A stretch of DNA of 64,000 nucleotides from Cladorrhinum sp. PSN259 (taxonomy: Eukaryota; Ascomycota; Sordariomycetes; Sordariales; Podosporaceae). The notes under the pieces were generated by a model. That model saw only the letters and a program-made list of their open reading frames with translations, did no database searches and was not told where the DNA came from. The DNA lies in contig MU867093.1 of assembly GCA_033725935.1 (NCBI GenBank), positions 62,001 through 126,000 on the forward strand, given 5' to 3'. The position numbers were made by a program, and so were the translations under genes. Numbering within the stretch: position 1 is the stretch's first letter; every line of letters starts with the position of its first letter. This document shows positions 44,478 to 55,879 of this stretch, in pieces.

Positions 44478-47400
44478 CTTGTCAGCCTTAGTGATGAGAG
44501 ACCTAGAAGTCTAGTTCGAAGGCCAAATCTCCAACCTCGTGCCCGTTCTATTCACTGTGGCATTCCCTCTCACGTGGAAAACACCGGGGGATTTGGTAAG
44601 CGATTCCACGGCCACTGTTTCGTGCAATCTCTTGTTGCCTGCCGCGTGTGCTCAAGACCTGATCAACGAGCCTGTGTGGGGTAGCAACTAATGGCTGAGT
44701 GTGGCAAACAGCGAGGGTCGGGAGGGTGGAGGCGGAGGGGTGGATGGCAAAGGAGGGCGATCGACAGAGGAGTATCGGATTCTCAGATGGGTATCATTAC
44801 ATTCCCGGTCCAGGAAAAGCAGGATAGGAAAAAAATAAAGAAGGAGGAGAAGCAGAGGTCGTGGTAGGCGGAGAAACACCTCTGAGCCAAGTGACGAGGG
44901 TCGCACGCCAACACCAAGCAGATGATCCTTGCCCTGGTCTCTGCAGATCTTTTGGAGGGGCGAATGGGAAGAAAGTTTTAGAAGTATATATTACTGGGGA
45001 CGTACTGCGTAGGTTTTGTTTTGGCCGATATGCACAAGGAAATGACTAACAGAAAATATGCGAACAAAAATGAGCGATGGTAACAGGAAGATGGGCTACC
45101 GAATCCGATGGAGCCGGGGATTCTGTCGCAGTCAATCGCAAAGGTAAAGGGTGATCTGATCTGGTAGGTACCTACTACTGTAGGTTCGTTGATGCAAGCA
45201 AAAAGGAAGCGGATCTAGCGCGACAAAATGCCGAAGTTCCGCCCCACCGCCCCGGGAAGCGCCTATAAGTTATACAGACCCAAACTGGAAGGAATCCTCA
45301 CGTCATGTTGCTCTCTGATGGGAGGACCCAACACATCGGAGAGAAAGGATGTTTCGTTCCAAAGATGGAAATCGCCAAACAGGTGGCTTGAAGCCGCATC
45401 CAGGGGAGGCGGTCCTTCACGCATGGGGCTAGCCTCGAGCCGCTCATCGGCCTGGAGCAATACTCTAAGCAAAGAAGGCAGCTTCCATTCCAACTTAAAG
45501 TTTTTTTTGTAGGAAAGCCAAAAAAAAAAAAAAAAAAAAAAAAAACAGAGGGAAGGGGACCCTGCCGAGTTTGAACGTTTCCTCCCAGATATCCGTTGTT
45601 GGTTGCTGTCCCCGCCATCCCCGCGGAATGTCTGGACTCTTCAACGGGCAAGCCCCCCTGTTGCATTGGCGTCGACAGTCCCCTGAACATCAGACCACAA
45701 AAAAGCCACATGTAGTTCCCGTTATTCCCAACTTGGCGGTTGTGCTTAGTATTTAACACATGCAGGCGTTCGTTTGAAATATGTGACTGGCGCACTGCTT
45801 GGTTCCAGAGTTTAGAGGGATTTTACACCTTACCGACAAAATTTTCAATAAACAGATTGACGTCACTTTCAAGCGAGAACGCATGACGTACCGAGGCCAG
45901 GCGGCTTCCGCCCAATGAGACACCATTCTGAGCAATTGCTCCGGGTTCACCGACAAGGGTTGCCTGCCGAAGTGTTTTTCGTGCGGGACACCAAATTGTA
46001 AGTTTCCGCGGGAGGGGTGGACGAGGGGCGCTCACAGAACCTCACAAAACAAAATGTTTGAATATGTTTATCAAGATATTGTAGAATTTTGTTTCTCAGC
46101 TGGACACGAACCCACCAATTGAGCCGCCAATAAATTTATGCAAGATTAAATACTCCGATTCGGGAACGAACGGGTTCAAAGGGTCTTCTATTTTGGGTAA
46201 TCCGCTGAGCTTGAGGCTGCAGCTAATCCCCGCACCTGCATCCGTTTTGGTGTATCCGACATGTAGAATCATCAAAAACATCAAATTTCACAACGGCTTA
46301 GGGTGTCATTTTCATCACCTGACGTGGCACCCTCGCGAGACATCCGCTCCTTCTCTTCGGCCAATGTCTGTTCGCGGAAACCATCCCACCATTCCCATCA
46401 CGTCCTGTAGACAACTCACCATGCCTTGTGCTTTTACCCCTGAGTCTCCTTTCATTGCGGGTTCGTTTCTATGCAGTCAAGCAGTCAGCAAATTTGGCTG
46501 TTCTTTAAGAGCTCCTAATGAGGTCTTTGTGTTCTTGGCCATATTTGAGCCGAGTATACGCAAACCTGGCTGATTCGGTCCTCATTCCACTGTGAAAACC
46601 GCAATCTAAGAAGCAGGCCAGGTTGAAGTGTACATGCTCCTGTGTTTGTTCTCTCCAAACTCAGAACCTCACTTTTCACCTTCAACCATTCTGGCACCAA
46701 ACCTCCATCGAGTGAAACTAGGTAATTTCTCATACGGTCCGATAGCTCAAGTCCATCAAACACCCATCGTAACCATATCATCCACGCCATCCTGGTGCCC
46801 CGGGTTGCAATATTACAAGAACAACAAACACTTGTAATCACACAATATTTTACTCAACCCGTCACCACTGAGTCATAGCTATCCATTCAACCCATCTCGC
46901 TGTCGCCCATCTCCCATTAAGAAAGCACAATTACGCGGTGAAGAACGTGCACAAATGGAGAACGTTTGGCCGGAATTACCCAAACGTAAATATCAAAAAT
47001 AACAGGCATGAACAAGAACAATAAGAAAGGTCTATATTGCATACATCTCACCGAGTATCTTGATAACTTTAAAGACCAGTATATATGACTAAAACGGCAT
47101 TGATTTTTTAGCAATTTGTACAAGCAAATACCTTTGACGGCTTACCTTTCACCCGCCTCAGATAATACAAATTCCGCGCCGTACCTCATCCCTCTTCTTT
47201 TTACAATATTTGGCGTTTTCTTCCTCGGCTCATGCTCATAATTTGTCGTTCCTCAGTGAATTCCTTATCAACTCTTAGAAAATTCGTCTCGGAAACCCCC
47301 AAAAAACACAAGGTTTAGTTCGTTTTTTTCCCTTCATTTTTTTTCTCATTTCTCCGGATCTGGTAACTTTAACATCAGAGCAAAACAATGCTTTAGGACT

Positions 47401-47927
47401 AGCTTCCAAAGCCCTAGGCTAGGTACGGATGTGTTTGAGGCTTGCCTTTAAACCTTGGTCTCATCATCTCTCTCAAATTACCAGGGTCAAGGTCCACGGG
47501 ATCTTTGACTAGAATGAATCAACAAGTTAATTTAAACTTGAGACCAAGTTTTCCTTGTTTATTATAACTTCCTTTTATTATTTCACTTGGACGTTTAACT
47601 TTAATATTCATTGTACATACACCAAGGTCATTTTGGCCAAAGGGTTTTAAGGGGTGTATGATTTTTCCTTTCCGGGGTCTCTTTATACCATATATACAAT
47701 TTTATAACAACCATATATCAGGCAAATACGACGCTCTTTCTTCCTCCTCCTCTTATTCCTCGTCCTCGTTACTTTTAAACCCCAATATCTAACCCATCTC
47801 TTCAATCTCTCTACCCATTTCCTCTCCCAATGCTATCTACCTACTCCCAGACACCTATAATGTTCCCACACCGAATCAGCCAACTCACAGGATCTTTTTA
47901 AGCTGTTGTCTCCGTTGCAGACAAACA
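44478..47927. other. Gene-free 3.4 kb upstream of phytochrome
   Basis: Contains the phytochrome promoter and leader. A 26-A run lies at 45520-45545. Composition becomes AT-rich from about 46900. Short ORFs have no recognisable features. The 5S rRNA gene begins at 47928. Confidence 0.5.
45520..45545. repeat. A26 homopolymer
   Basis: Uninterrupted run of 26 A, flanked by AGGAAAGCC and CAGAGGG. It lies in intergenic DNA and has no target-site duplication that I can see, so I do not call it a retroposon tail. Confidence 0.85.
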
Positions 47928-48047
47928 ACATACGACCACACCTCCAAGAAAACTCGGCATCCCGTCCGCTCTGCCCTCGATAAGCTTAGAAAGGGCCAGA
48001 TCAGTACCCAGGTGGGTGACCACTAGGGAATCCCTGGTGTTGTATGT
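47928..48047 (+). rRNA. 5S ribosomal RNA gene (dispersed type, divergent sequence)
   Basis: About 120 nt. It starts ACATACGACC and ends TGTTGTATGT, which pair as helix I. The interior has TCCCGTCCGCTCTGCC and the internal-promoter core AGGTGGGTGACCACTAGGGAATCCCTGG, both close to Neurospora-type 5S RNA as I know it. Positions about 12-30 and 55-75 differ strongly from the common type, but CCT..AAG and CTT..AGG can still pair across helix II. Eight T follow immediately, and an AT-rich box (TTTTTAA) lies about 30 bases upstream, as in other dispersed fungal 5S genes. It stands alone, as expected where 5S genes are not in rDNA. A variant functional gene is likelier than a pseudogene because both ends, the promoter core and the terminator are intact. 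Confidence 0.9.
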
Positions 48048-48054
48048 TTTTTTT
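48047..48054 (+). terminator. RNA polymerase III terminator of 5S gene
   Basis: Run of eight T directly at the 3' end of the 5S coding sequence, the standard pol III stop. Confidence 0.75.
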
Positions 48055-48902
48055 AAAGGTTTCTTTTTTTTTTTTTTTTGTCCTTTACCAACTAACCTCA
48101 ACTCGTAAAGTCTGTAAAATTTGGGTATTATCCTCCCTTTACTTTTTTTTTCCATCTCCTTTTTCACAAAGAAGGGTTACATAGATAGCTTGTGGACGAG
48201 GCGGCATGAGTGAAATAAAATTATAAAGTAAGTAGAAGTAATGTTGGCAACCCTTGAAGAAAATATTCGTTAGTGTATGTGCACAAGTTTAATGATTGAG
48301 TACGGATTACATATGTAGCCATTTTCCTTAGCAAGAAAGAAAACTAAAAAAGCAAAAAAAGATAAAAATAAAAATAAAACCTAACCAATTGTAGAAGAGG
48401 AGGGTATATAGTCATAAAAATGAATTAATGATCAAAAAAAAAAAAAGTATTGTTGATTGATGTATGTATGGTTTTTATAATTGAGAGTTATTGTTGCCGT
48501 ATTGCTGAAGCGTACATAATTTACAGTTTACTTTTGATGAAGAGAAGTAAAACACTAAACTTCTCTTTGATCGGTTTATGCCATACGAGTAGGTGGAGAA
48601 GATCATAAAAAACGACCAAAGAAAGAAAACAAAAATTGAGTACTTGAGTGAAAGTCTTGAGATTGTTCCGAGTCTTGTGGGCAGCAACGTGAACCATCAC
48701 AAAAGAATATGAGAATAAACTTATGAACTGAACAATGGAAGAGGCAAAAAATACTAATAAAAGCCCAAGGAAGTTTGAGAGTCTCTGACTTGAAAACAAA
48801 TAACAATATAATTGATTTGGTTCCAGAACTTGTTGCCCAATTTATATACATCATGTCCAGATTTCCCTTTTCGTTAGAAAATCCCCCCTTTTCTTGGTGT
48901 CA
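48055..48902. other. AT-rich intergenic between 5S gene and reductase gene
   Basis: No gene. Contains a 17-T run near 48064-48080, further T and A tracts, and A/T-rich sequence to about 48890. Probably includes the 3' UTR of the minus-strand reductase. Confidence 0.5.
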
Positions 48903-50245
48903 TTACAACTTGCCACCCTTCCTCTTCTCCCGGGTCTCCTGCATACTCCTCAAAAGACTATACAAACTCTGCATCCTCACAAGCTCAACGCCTCTCCTTC
49001 TCGCAATCCTAACCGGATTACCCAGAATAACTTCCAACTCCATCGGTCTTCCAGCCTCCCAATCGAGCAACATGCTTGGCTTGCTTCCCACATTCCTTTC
49101 TGTACTCTTCAGGATCCTTTCCGGTCCTGCAAGTTCACTCGGGAAGCTCTTCCCTAGGATCTGCGGTACAGCGTCCCAGATCTCCTTCATTATACCCGCC
49201 AGATGAATCCTCAGTTCTGGATCCCTGACCATGTCTGCGTTGGCCCTGCCCCCTGAAAGAACAGATGACGGATTAAATGCTGCGTTGATGCATAATTTAT
49301 GCCATCGGATCGTTTGTAGACCTATCTCGTCAGATAACTCGACGTCCTTGATTTGTCCCAAGCGGGTCCAATAGTCTGCTAGAGTATTTGCTAGATGAGT
49401 ACCGCGCTGCAGGAGGAGTTCCTTCTCATCGTCGGTCTGTGAAGCAGAAGGGGTGGTGTTGGTTGAGGGAGTGGGTGAGAGAGCACCTGTTGTGCCATCT
49501 CCAGTCCCAGAGTCGGAAGCTGAATCAGCAGAGTCTGTGTACGGCCCAAGGTGAATCCTGGTCCACCGATTTTGTCTGATGGTTCCGGGACTGATTTGCT
49601 CTGCAGAAATTACAGTCACAGCGCTGATAATGGGAGTGGTGGGGAACCGCTTCCTGTAGGGTTCCTCAACACCCACTCCATTCTGAATAAGGACGATACA
49701 GGAGTTTGGCCCTACCAAAGGGGCTATGAGGACTGAGTCGTCGGACCGGTCGGGTAGGGCTTTGGTGGTTACGATAATGTAGTCCCATTGCCGCGGCGTT
49801 CCGCCCGATGATTTGGGTGACAGCGCTGCAGCGGCTACAGAGGAAAATACGTTGGATGGCTGAAAGACATAGTTACCGAAGGTGTGAGTTTGAAGTTTGA
49901 CACCAGATTCTGCGAGGGCCTTGTAGTTTGACCGAGCAATGAGTGAGACATGGACATTGTGTGTGGGCTAAAAGAATGTGTACATCGGATCAGTAATGTT
50001 CTTCCGGAGGGTTTGAGCTGAGCTGAGCTGAGTGAGATGACGATCTCCTCTTACATGGTGCAACCTCGATGCGTAGAAACATCCAACTGCTCCAGCGCCG
50101 ACGAAAACAATGTTCACCGGGCTGTTGAGTCTCACACCGTTAGTTGGGCTGGCCTCTCACCCAGAACTTTCACACCTCGGGTACACAAGGGTCAACATTA
50201 CCTGACCGGATCGGCCCCCGGCTTTGGCGCCTGATGAAGACCCAT
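48903..50245 (-). CDS. 2-dehydropantoate 2-reductase (ApbA/PanE, ketopantoate reductase) family protein
   Basis: Three exons on the minus strand: 50245-50202, 50121-50055, 49967-48903; 391 aa. The start MGLHQAPKPGADP leads into the Rossmann motif VNIVFVGAGAVGCFYASRL (GAGAVG at 23-28), interrupted by introns with CTAAC-type branch signals. Family landmarks follow: VHVSLIARSNYKAL, DYIIVTTKALPD, NSCIVLIQNGVGVEE and the C-terminal KLCINAAFNPSSVLSG segment carrying the catalytic Lys/Asn region, then LDWEAGRPMELEVILGNPVR. True ketopantoate reductase makes pantoate with NADPH for coenzyme A synthesis; fungi hold several paralogues of unknown substrate, so the exact reaction is not assigned. A roughly 45-residue Ser/Thr/Asp-rich insertion (HLGPYTDSADSASDSG to ASQTDDEKE) splits the two domains and looks disordered. 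Confidence 0.88.
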
Positions 50246-50794
50246 AACTGCTGCTGTCGATCTGCTGTGTTTCCCCAGATTCCTTTTAGTCCCTCAACCC
50301 CCACTCTTTGGACCGTGAGGACTTGACTGATTGTTGAGACAAGAGCCCGGCAGCTTCCGACCCGACGAACTGAAAGCTGGATGTCTCGGTTCCAAATGGT
50401 CTTTTTAGCTTGCTGCCGTGAAACCTATCTGCCTTGCCGTATCTCTGCTTTGCCTGCCTGCGTGGATAGTGTTTGTGTCCTCCTGACCCTGAGACCTGAT
50501 CAGAAATGTTCTCAACCCAAAGCGAGAACCCACACCCGAGGAAGACTATGCTGCTTTCCGCTTTCTCTCCTGCTTATTGCTGCCGTATACCCGGTCACGA
50601 CAGACGCGGCTTCGCCGGTTCTTGTAGCTTGTGTTGCTAGCGTGGTCCTGCCAAAAAGTGCCTCTTCTTGCCTTTTCTAGCGCAAAACTCAAACGGCAGT
50701 TCTATCCGAATGACGGGATTGTCAAGAAAGCGGTGTGAGGGTCTGAAATATCTAGTCTATGGGTTTCGGTTGCCTGCCTCCGGAAATTGTTGAT

Positions 50795-50795
<1 letters not shown>

Positions 50796-50836
<41 letters not shown>

Positions 50837-50837
50837 G
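50796..50837. repeat. (TTG)14 microsatellite
   Basis: Fourteen perfect TTG units in intergenic DNA; in the minus-strand reading it gives an Asn run in a spurious ORF. Confidence 0.9.
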
Positions 50838-53800
50838 ATGCCTTCGCCGAGTTGTCTGATGTGTAACGATGACGACCCGCTCTGACACACACCACCAACA
50901 ACTTTGTACGAAAATAAACACTCGAGCTCGGTTTTCCTTCGTATATCGTCTTCCAGATGTCCTCCTCTGCCTTGATTGTGACCGAGACTGAGACGGGGGG
51001 GTGGCGGAAGAGAGAGCGAGAGCGCGAGAGATATTTCCTCAATCGGCACCCTGCATCAATTCAAGCAGACCATTTAATTCCACTTGTCTGAGATATTCTT
51101 CCAGTTGATTTGTCGTCCGTCTTCCGCGGAGGTTTCACAAGTCCAGACAAGCATTCGCACGCAATGCAAAACCTCGTCTGCAAAGCTTGATGTGATGTGA
51201 TTGATGTGAGATGGCACGGGTGGGATTGTTGGAAATGGTGTTGTTGTTGTTGGTGATTTGTCTTGGCGATAAACCCGATTGAACCGCGGTTCTGTACCTT
51301 CTCCTCTGGAGAACCCCTGTCTTCCCCTCCTTCATCCCCTCCTTGTGCGGGGAAATCGGTTGTGCATCGCAAAAGTGGAGAGCGGTGCCGAACCGGCTGG
51401 GCAGGGCGAGACGGGCGATTCCCGTCAACTTTCCACTGAATTCTGATGCAGAAAAAGGCTTGGCCTCATCATATCAAGCACCATCACATTACAAGTCGCC
51501 CAGTACCGAATAGAATATGCACATAAGAGACTTGGCAAAAGGGGAATCTACACTATGGCATTTCGCGTTGTGTTGATTTTATCGATGCGATCTGTCGGTA
51601 CTTGAACGAACTGACCCCGCCATCGCACACCTTTTACCTCCTGTTTTCTCTCGGAACTCATCCTCACTGGTTCCCAAAGACGAGACATGACAACGGCCCA
51701 CTGCAACATTAACCTCATAGTTGACCACCTATACCACAGTGGCGGGTTATCAAGTCCCGAGGATTCGAGAGGGGGAGATGGCAGACCGGCATCTTCCCTG
51801 ATTCCCAACGCCCCCCCCCCCCCAGCAAATAACAATTCGAGCTTGACGCATGCGGATGGGGCACCTTACACAATGCCCACGACACCATACCCTCGACAGA
51901 GACACACATGATGCAGAATTGCCCTTTCTCCCCGGGGCTGTTGTGTCCAGATTGATGTATGCGACCACACCAGTATCTGCATACCTCCAACCTGGCTGAC
52001 AGTCAGGTTGCGGGGTATCCATATTGTGCAACCCAGAGCAGGAATTATCTGCCGCATTTCACCGTTGGGATGCTGTGCACACTGATGATACACTCCACAT
52101 GCCACCACACACAGCTCTACACCCGTTGCATTCCCGCTTCCAACTGGCTGGGAACCACCCCTCCACCACAATCAAGGACCCAGCATCCTTGACGTCGACA
52201 CCTGCATGACTTGGATACGCGCCATGGTCGTGCGTTGTATGGTTAAGCTTTGTGATATCGATTACTTCCGATATCTCAGCTGCAGATCTTTCCAGTAACT
52301 CATCTTAAGAGGCGTTATCATCAGCGCCCCGTATCCGACTTGTTCACCGAGGTCCTACGTGGGAGAGTCCGATGTGGCCATAGCTTCTTCTTGAAGTCTA
52401 GTTCTCATATATGATTACATAACTGGAAACTCAGGGTCCCCACACTCACCCCCTTAGAGCGCGTATAGTCGGACCCCCATTGGCATACACACACCTGGCT
52501 GATGATGACCGGTCTATCAACATGACGAACAGCTCCTTTTACGACGCTATTGTCGTGTGGGGGAGTGTGCCACCTGCGACACATCTGCACCAACTTCCCT
52601 TCTCGTCGCTCACACGACCGGGGCCTCGAGACAAGGGCACCCATGCAGCAAAAAAATTTGTAACCTCCACTGATTCCCAGATATCATCGACATCAAGACG
52701 ACTTCTCTATCTGGGTGCCCAGCAATGGGTCGAAAATGAGTTAATTTATGCCAAGAGCAGACCATCCATGTCAATTGGGGTAATGACGTGGTGTGGGTGA
52801 ACGCACAAGAGCGAGACACCCGCTCAGGCAGGTTGGGGTATCAACCACGTTGACGAGAAAAACAGAGACTTCGACCTGCCTGAAAATAACAGCTGATAAG
52901 CTGACATCCCGTCTTCGCGACGGTACATGACAGTATGAAACACAGCGAGGCAATCTCCTTGAGGCTCTGACCGCAATCTCGAATGCGGACCATCCAGGGT
53001 CCTGTGCAAATATCTCGAGGAACACGAGGAATGATGACAAGAGAGATTCGCCATTTGCAAGGGTTTAGCCAAGACGGCTTCGTGCAGCATCTCCTGAACT
53101 CAGCTCCGGTCAGTGTATGACAGAGTTGGGTGAGGTGGCTGCCACAACTGAGATCCGTGACCGTGACTGGACCAAGAGGCGTTCGCGCTCGCAAGCAAGA
53201 CTGTCCAAGGCTTCGTACGGCAGACGGCGACGCCGACCCTCCAAGTGTGGTGACCCCCAAGCCGGCGACCTGCGCGACGTGGTGGTGCGCGACGTGGTGG
53301 TGACCAACCCAGAAATCAGTGTGCTCCTCAGTGACATGATACGGCCATTTTTATTGCTGCTCGACCGGGGGGAATGCCACTTCCACCAGGGAAACGTGGG
53401 AGGCACTCGGCGTGGGGGTAAAAGTTCTGTGTGCAAAATGGAAATGAGGGGTCATCAGGAAAGGTCGAAGCATCCGATCCTCGCTTGAGCTGCAGAGTGC
53501 TCGACCAATTCTTTTCACTCACTGCTAACCTCACCAATCAGCGACAATGATAGTCGGCATGTCTCTTGCTTGCACAGCTCACGACCAGGCAACCCTCCAA
53601 AATGCTTCCCCAGGGAGGCCCAACTGTAAGCTCGTCATCGACAAACCAGCGGGCCGGCACTTAGTAGGCCAAGTTGTCTTCTGCTCGGAAAACCAAACCC
53701 CGCGCGCCGAGAAGGTTGATGCCGAGAATGCGCCGCTTGGGAGGAGAGACTACCAACAACAGCCTGCAGTAGACAAACAGCCATCAATGATTCCCCAGAA

Positions 53801-55861
53801 AGCTCTGATGAAAACAAGACAGCGTCCACTTCTTGATGATGAGTTGTCAAAAACCCTTCATTAGGGGAAAATAAGTTTCAGAGCTTGGCGGCGCAAAATT
53901 TGATAGTGGCTGATTTCAACAGTTGCCGGAGCGCAGAAAGTCCCGTGGAAGTGCGGAGATCTGTTTCTAGAACATCGACCGAAGCCGGCTGTTTGGTTTC
54001 GCAGATCTTTTTTTTTTTTTTTTTTTTTCGCACATTCCTCAAAAAAACTGAGCCACCAGCAACTATCGAAGCGACCAAGCAAGACATCAGACCACCCCGC
54101 GTTTCAGTCTAGCCGTCAGCTCCTCTGAGCGAAAGTGTCACCAGCTCCTTTTTGTTGCTGACGATTTGTTGAACTCCGCCTATCCGAGACAACATTGGCG
54201 TGGACGAGCAATCAGTGTGGCCGCTTAGGAAAAATCCCCATCGCAGTTGATCAGATGCTGCCACTCTCATTTTAAGCCAAGCCGGGTTTGGTCTTGTGTT
54301 CATCAGTGGACTTGATTGCAACGTTGTGGCATCTGAGCAGTAGATCCAATGAGTCTGCAGTCAGTCTTGCCGAGTGACAAGAACTGAACTCTCAGCATGT
54401 GTGCATCCTTGATGAGTTTAACCGCCTTGCATGTGTCGAAGCCCAACCGGCAGTTGGAACCGAAGAAACTCATGATGCTGAATGACGGGTGGTGTAACAA
54501 TCCGAGGATGTGAACTTGGCTTCCAGGGTCTTGCCCGTTGGCTTGGGTCGTGAAATAGGACACGAGGTTGTCGAGGGTGTGACAAACCGAATATTTCCGC
54601 TAGTGTCATGATCCCGGGGGTGCGGCTGGGTCGGTGGACAGGAATGGGAAATGGAACCCTTGGTAAGACTTCTCAAACAGCCGCGAGTTGGAGATCTGGG
54701 GTCGGTGTGGCAACAGGGCTGAATTCCCAGGTAAAGTTGATGAAAATAAACGGTTGATGATCTGCCATATGTGGTGGTGCACCGGAAGTCGTCTTGAACT
54801 GTCTGTCTCCTACGTCGGATACGAGCAGCCTGGCGGCTCCGTGAACGGCGTGGCCGCCTTATGAAAACTGACTGTGTGGGTGAACCACAAGGTGGGGGTT
54901 TTTGCACATGGAGAAGAGATAGACGTGTCTCATCAGAGCCGAGTGCCGATCTTCAGCCGACAAAGAGTTTGTCATGGTGGTGAAGAATCCCAAAGTGCCA
55001 CGAAACGGTGCCTTGCCATGCTGCAGATGAGACATGGAGAGACAAAGGTGATGAGTGGGATGCCAGCCCAGCGCCCAGCCAGTCACTGAGAGCGTGGTGA
55101 TTTTCTTTCCATGGCAGAGACTTGGCTAGAGTGATGCATGTCGATCCAGGAATGGAAAGAATGAAGGTGGGTGAGGAACGTCGAGAAGCATGTGCTAAGC
55201 CGGTTGAGGCATGGACATGAGAGTGAATGACGCCTGCATCGGATTGGATATTTCAGTTGGTCGTTGATGAATGAAGGTCGTAATGGAGGGGGTTGCCGTA
55301 CGGAAGACTTTGCACATCAAATTTTTTTTTGGCTGCAGAGGTGCAGGCGCAAAGCCAAAATTGCAAGACGGAAAAATCTTTTTGAATTTGTTGCGGGAGC
55401 TGTGTGAATTGGTGGGAAAGGTGTGTGTGGATTAAAATTTTGCGCAGCACTCCAGCCCAGGGCCGGGTCCCATATCGGGGCTCTCAGTGAACGGGATCCA
55501 CTAATCTTCACTTGAGAGGCCCGCATCGCCGACCGATGGCAGCAGTCAGCATTCGAAAGAATGCACGGACACACAGACGAACCCTGTGAGGGTATGCAGC
55601 GAGTGCGGAATACAGAAGTCTCCTTACACACCCTCTTTAGTGTAAACGAAACGTTCCCTACTGCCGATTGTCCATCCATATACAAAAACAACCCAAGCAA
55701 CTTGGCGGTCTCATCCCCACGGCGGACGATCTCGATTTGCGGTTTCACATGAGCCGTGAGCCCGTGATGCGGCCGAAAGCGAACTCTAGATATGATGAGG
55801 TTTCATGACACGTCGGTTCCTGTTAGATTTCTCGGAGAGTAAGACGCCATCCTCTCTGGAA

Positions 55862-55879
55862 TGTACAAGTACTTGTACA
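55862..55879. repeat. 18-bp perfect palindrome
   Basis: TGTACAAGTACTTGTACA equals its own reverse complement. It lies in the gene-free interval. The length and dyad could suit a dimeric DNA-binding protein, but no gene starts nearby. Confidence 0.7.

Noticed and set aside
45520..45545. A26 run as the tail of a retroposon
   Set aside because: No target-site duplication or upstream element could be found; treated as a homopolymer.
47898..48167. 89-aa minus-strand ORF
   Set aside because: It overlaps the 5S rRNA gene and its flanking T runs; the Lys run is only the complement of T tracts.
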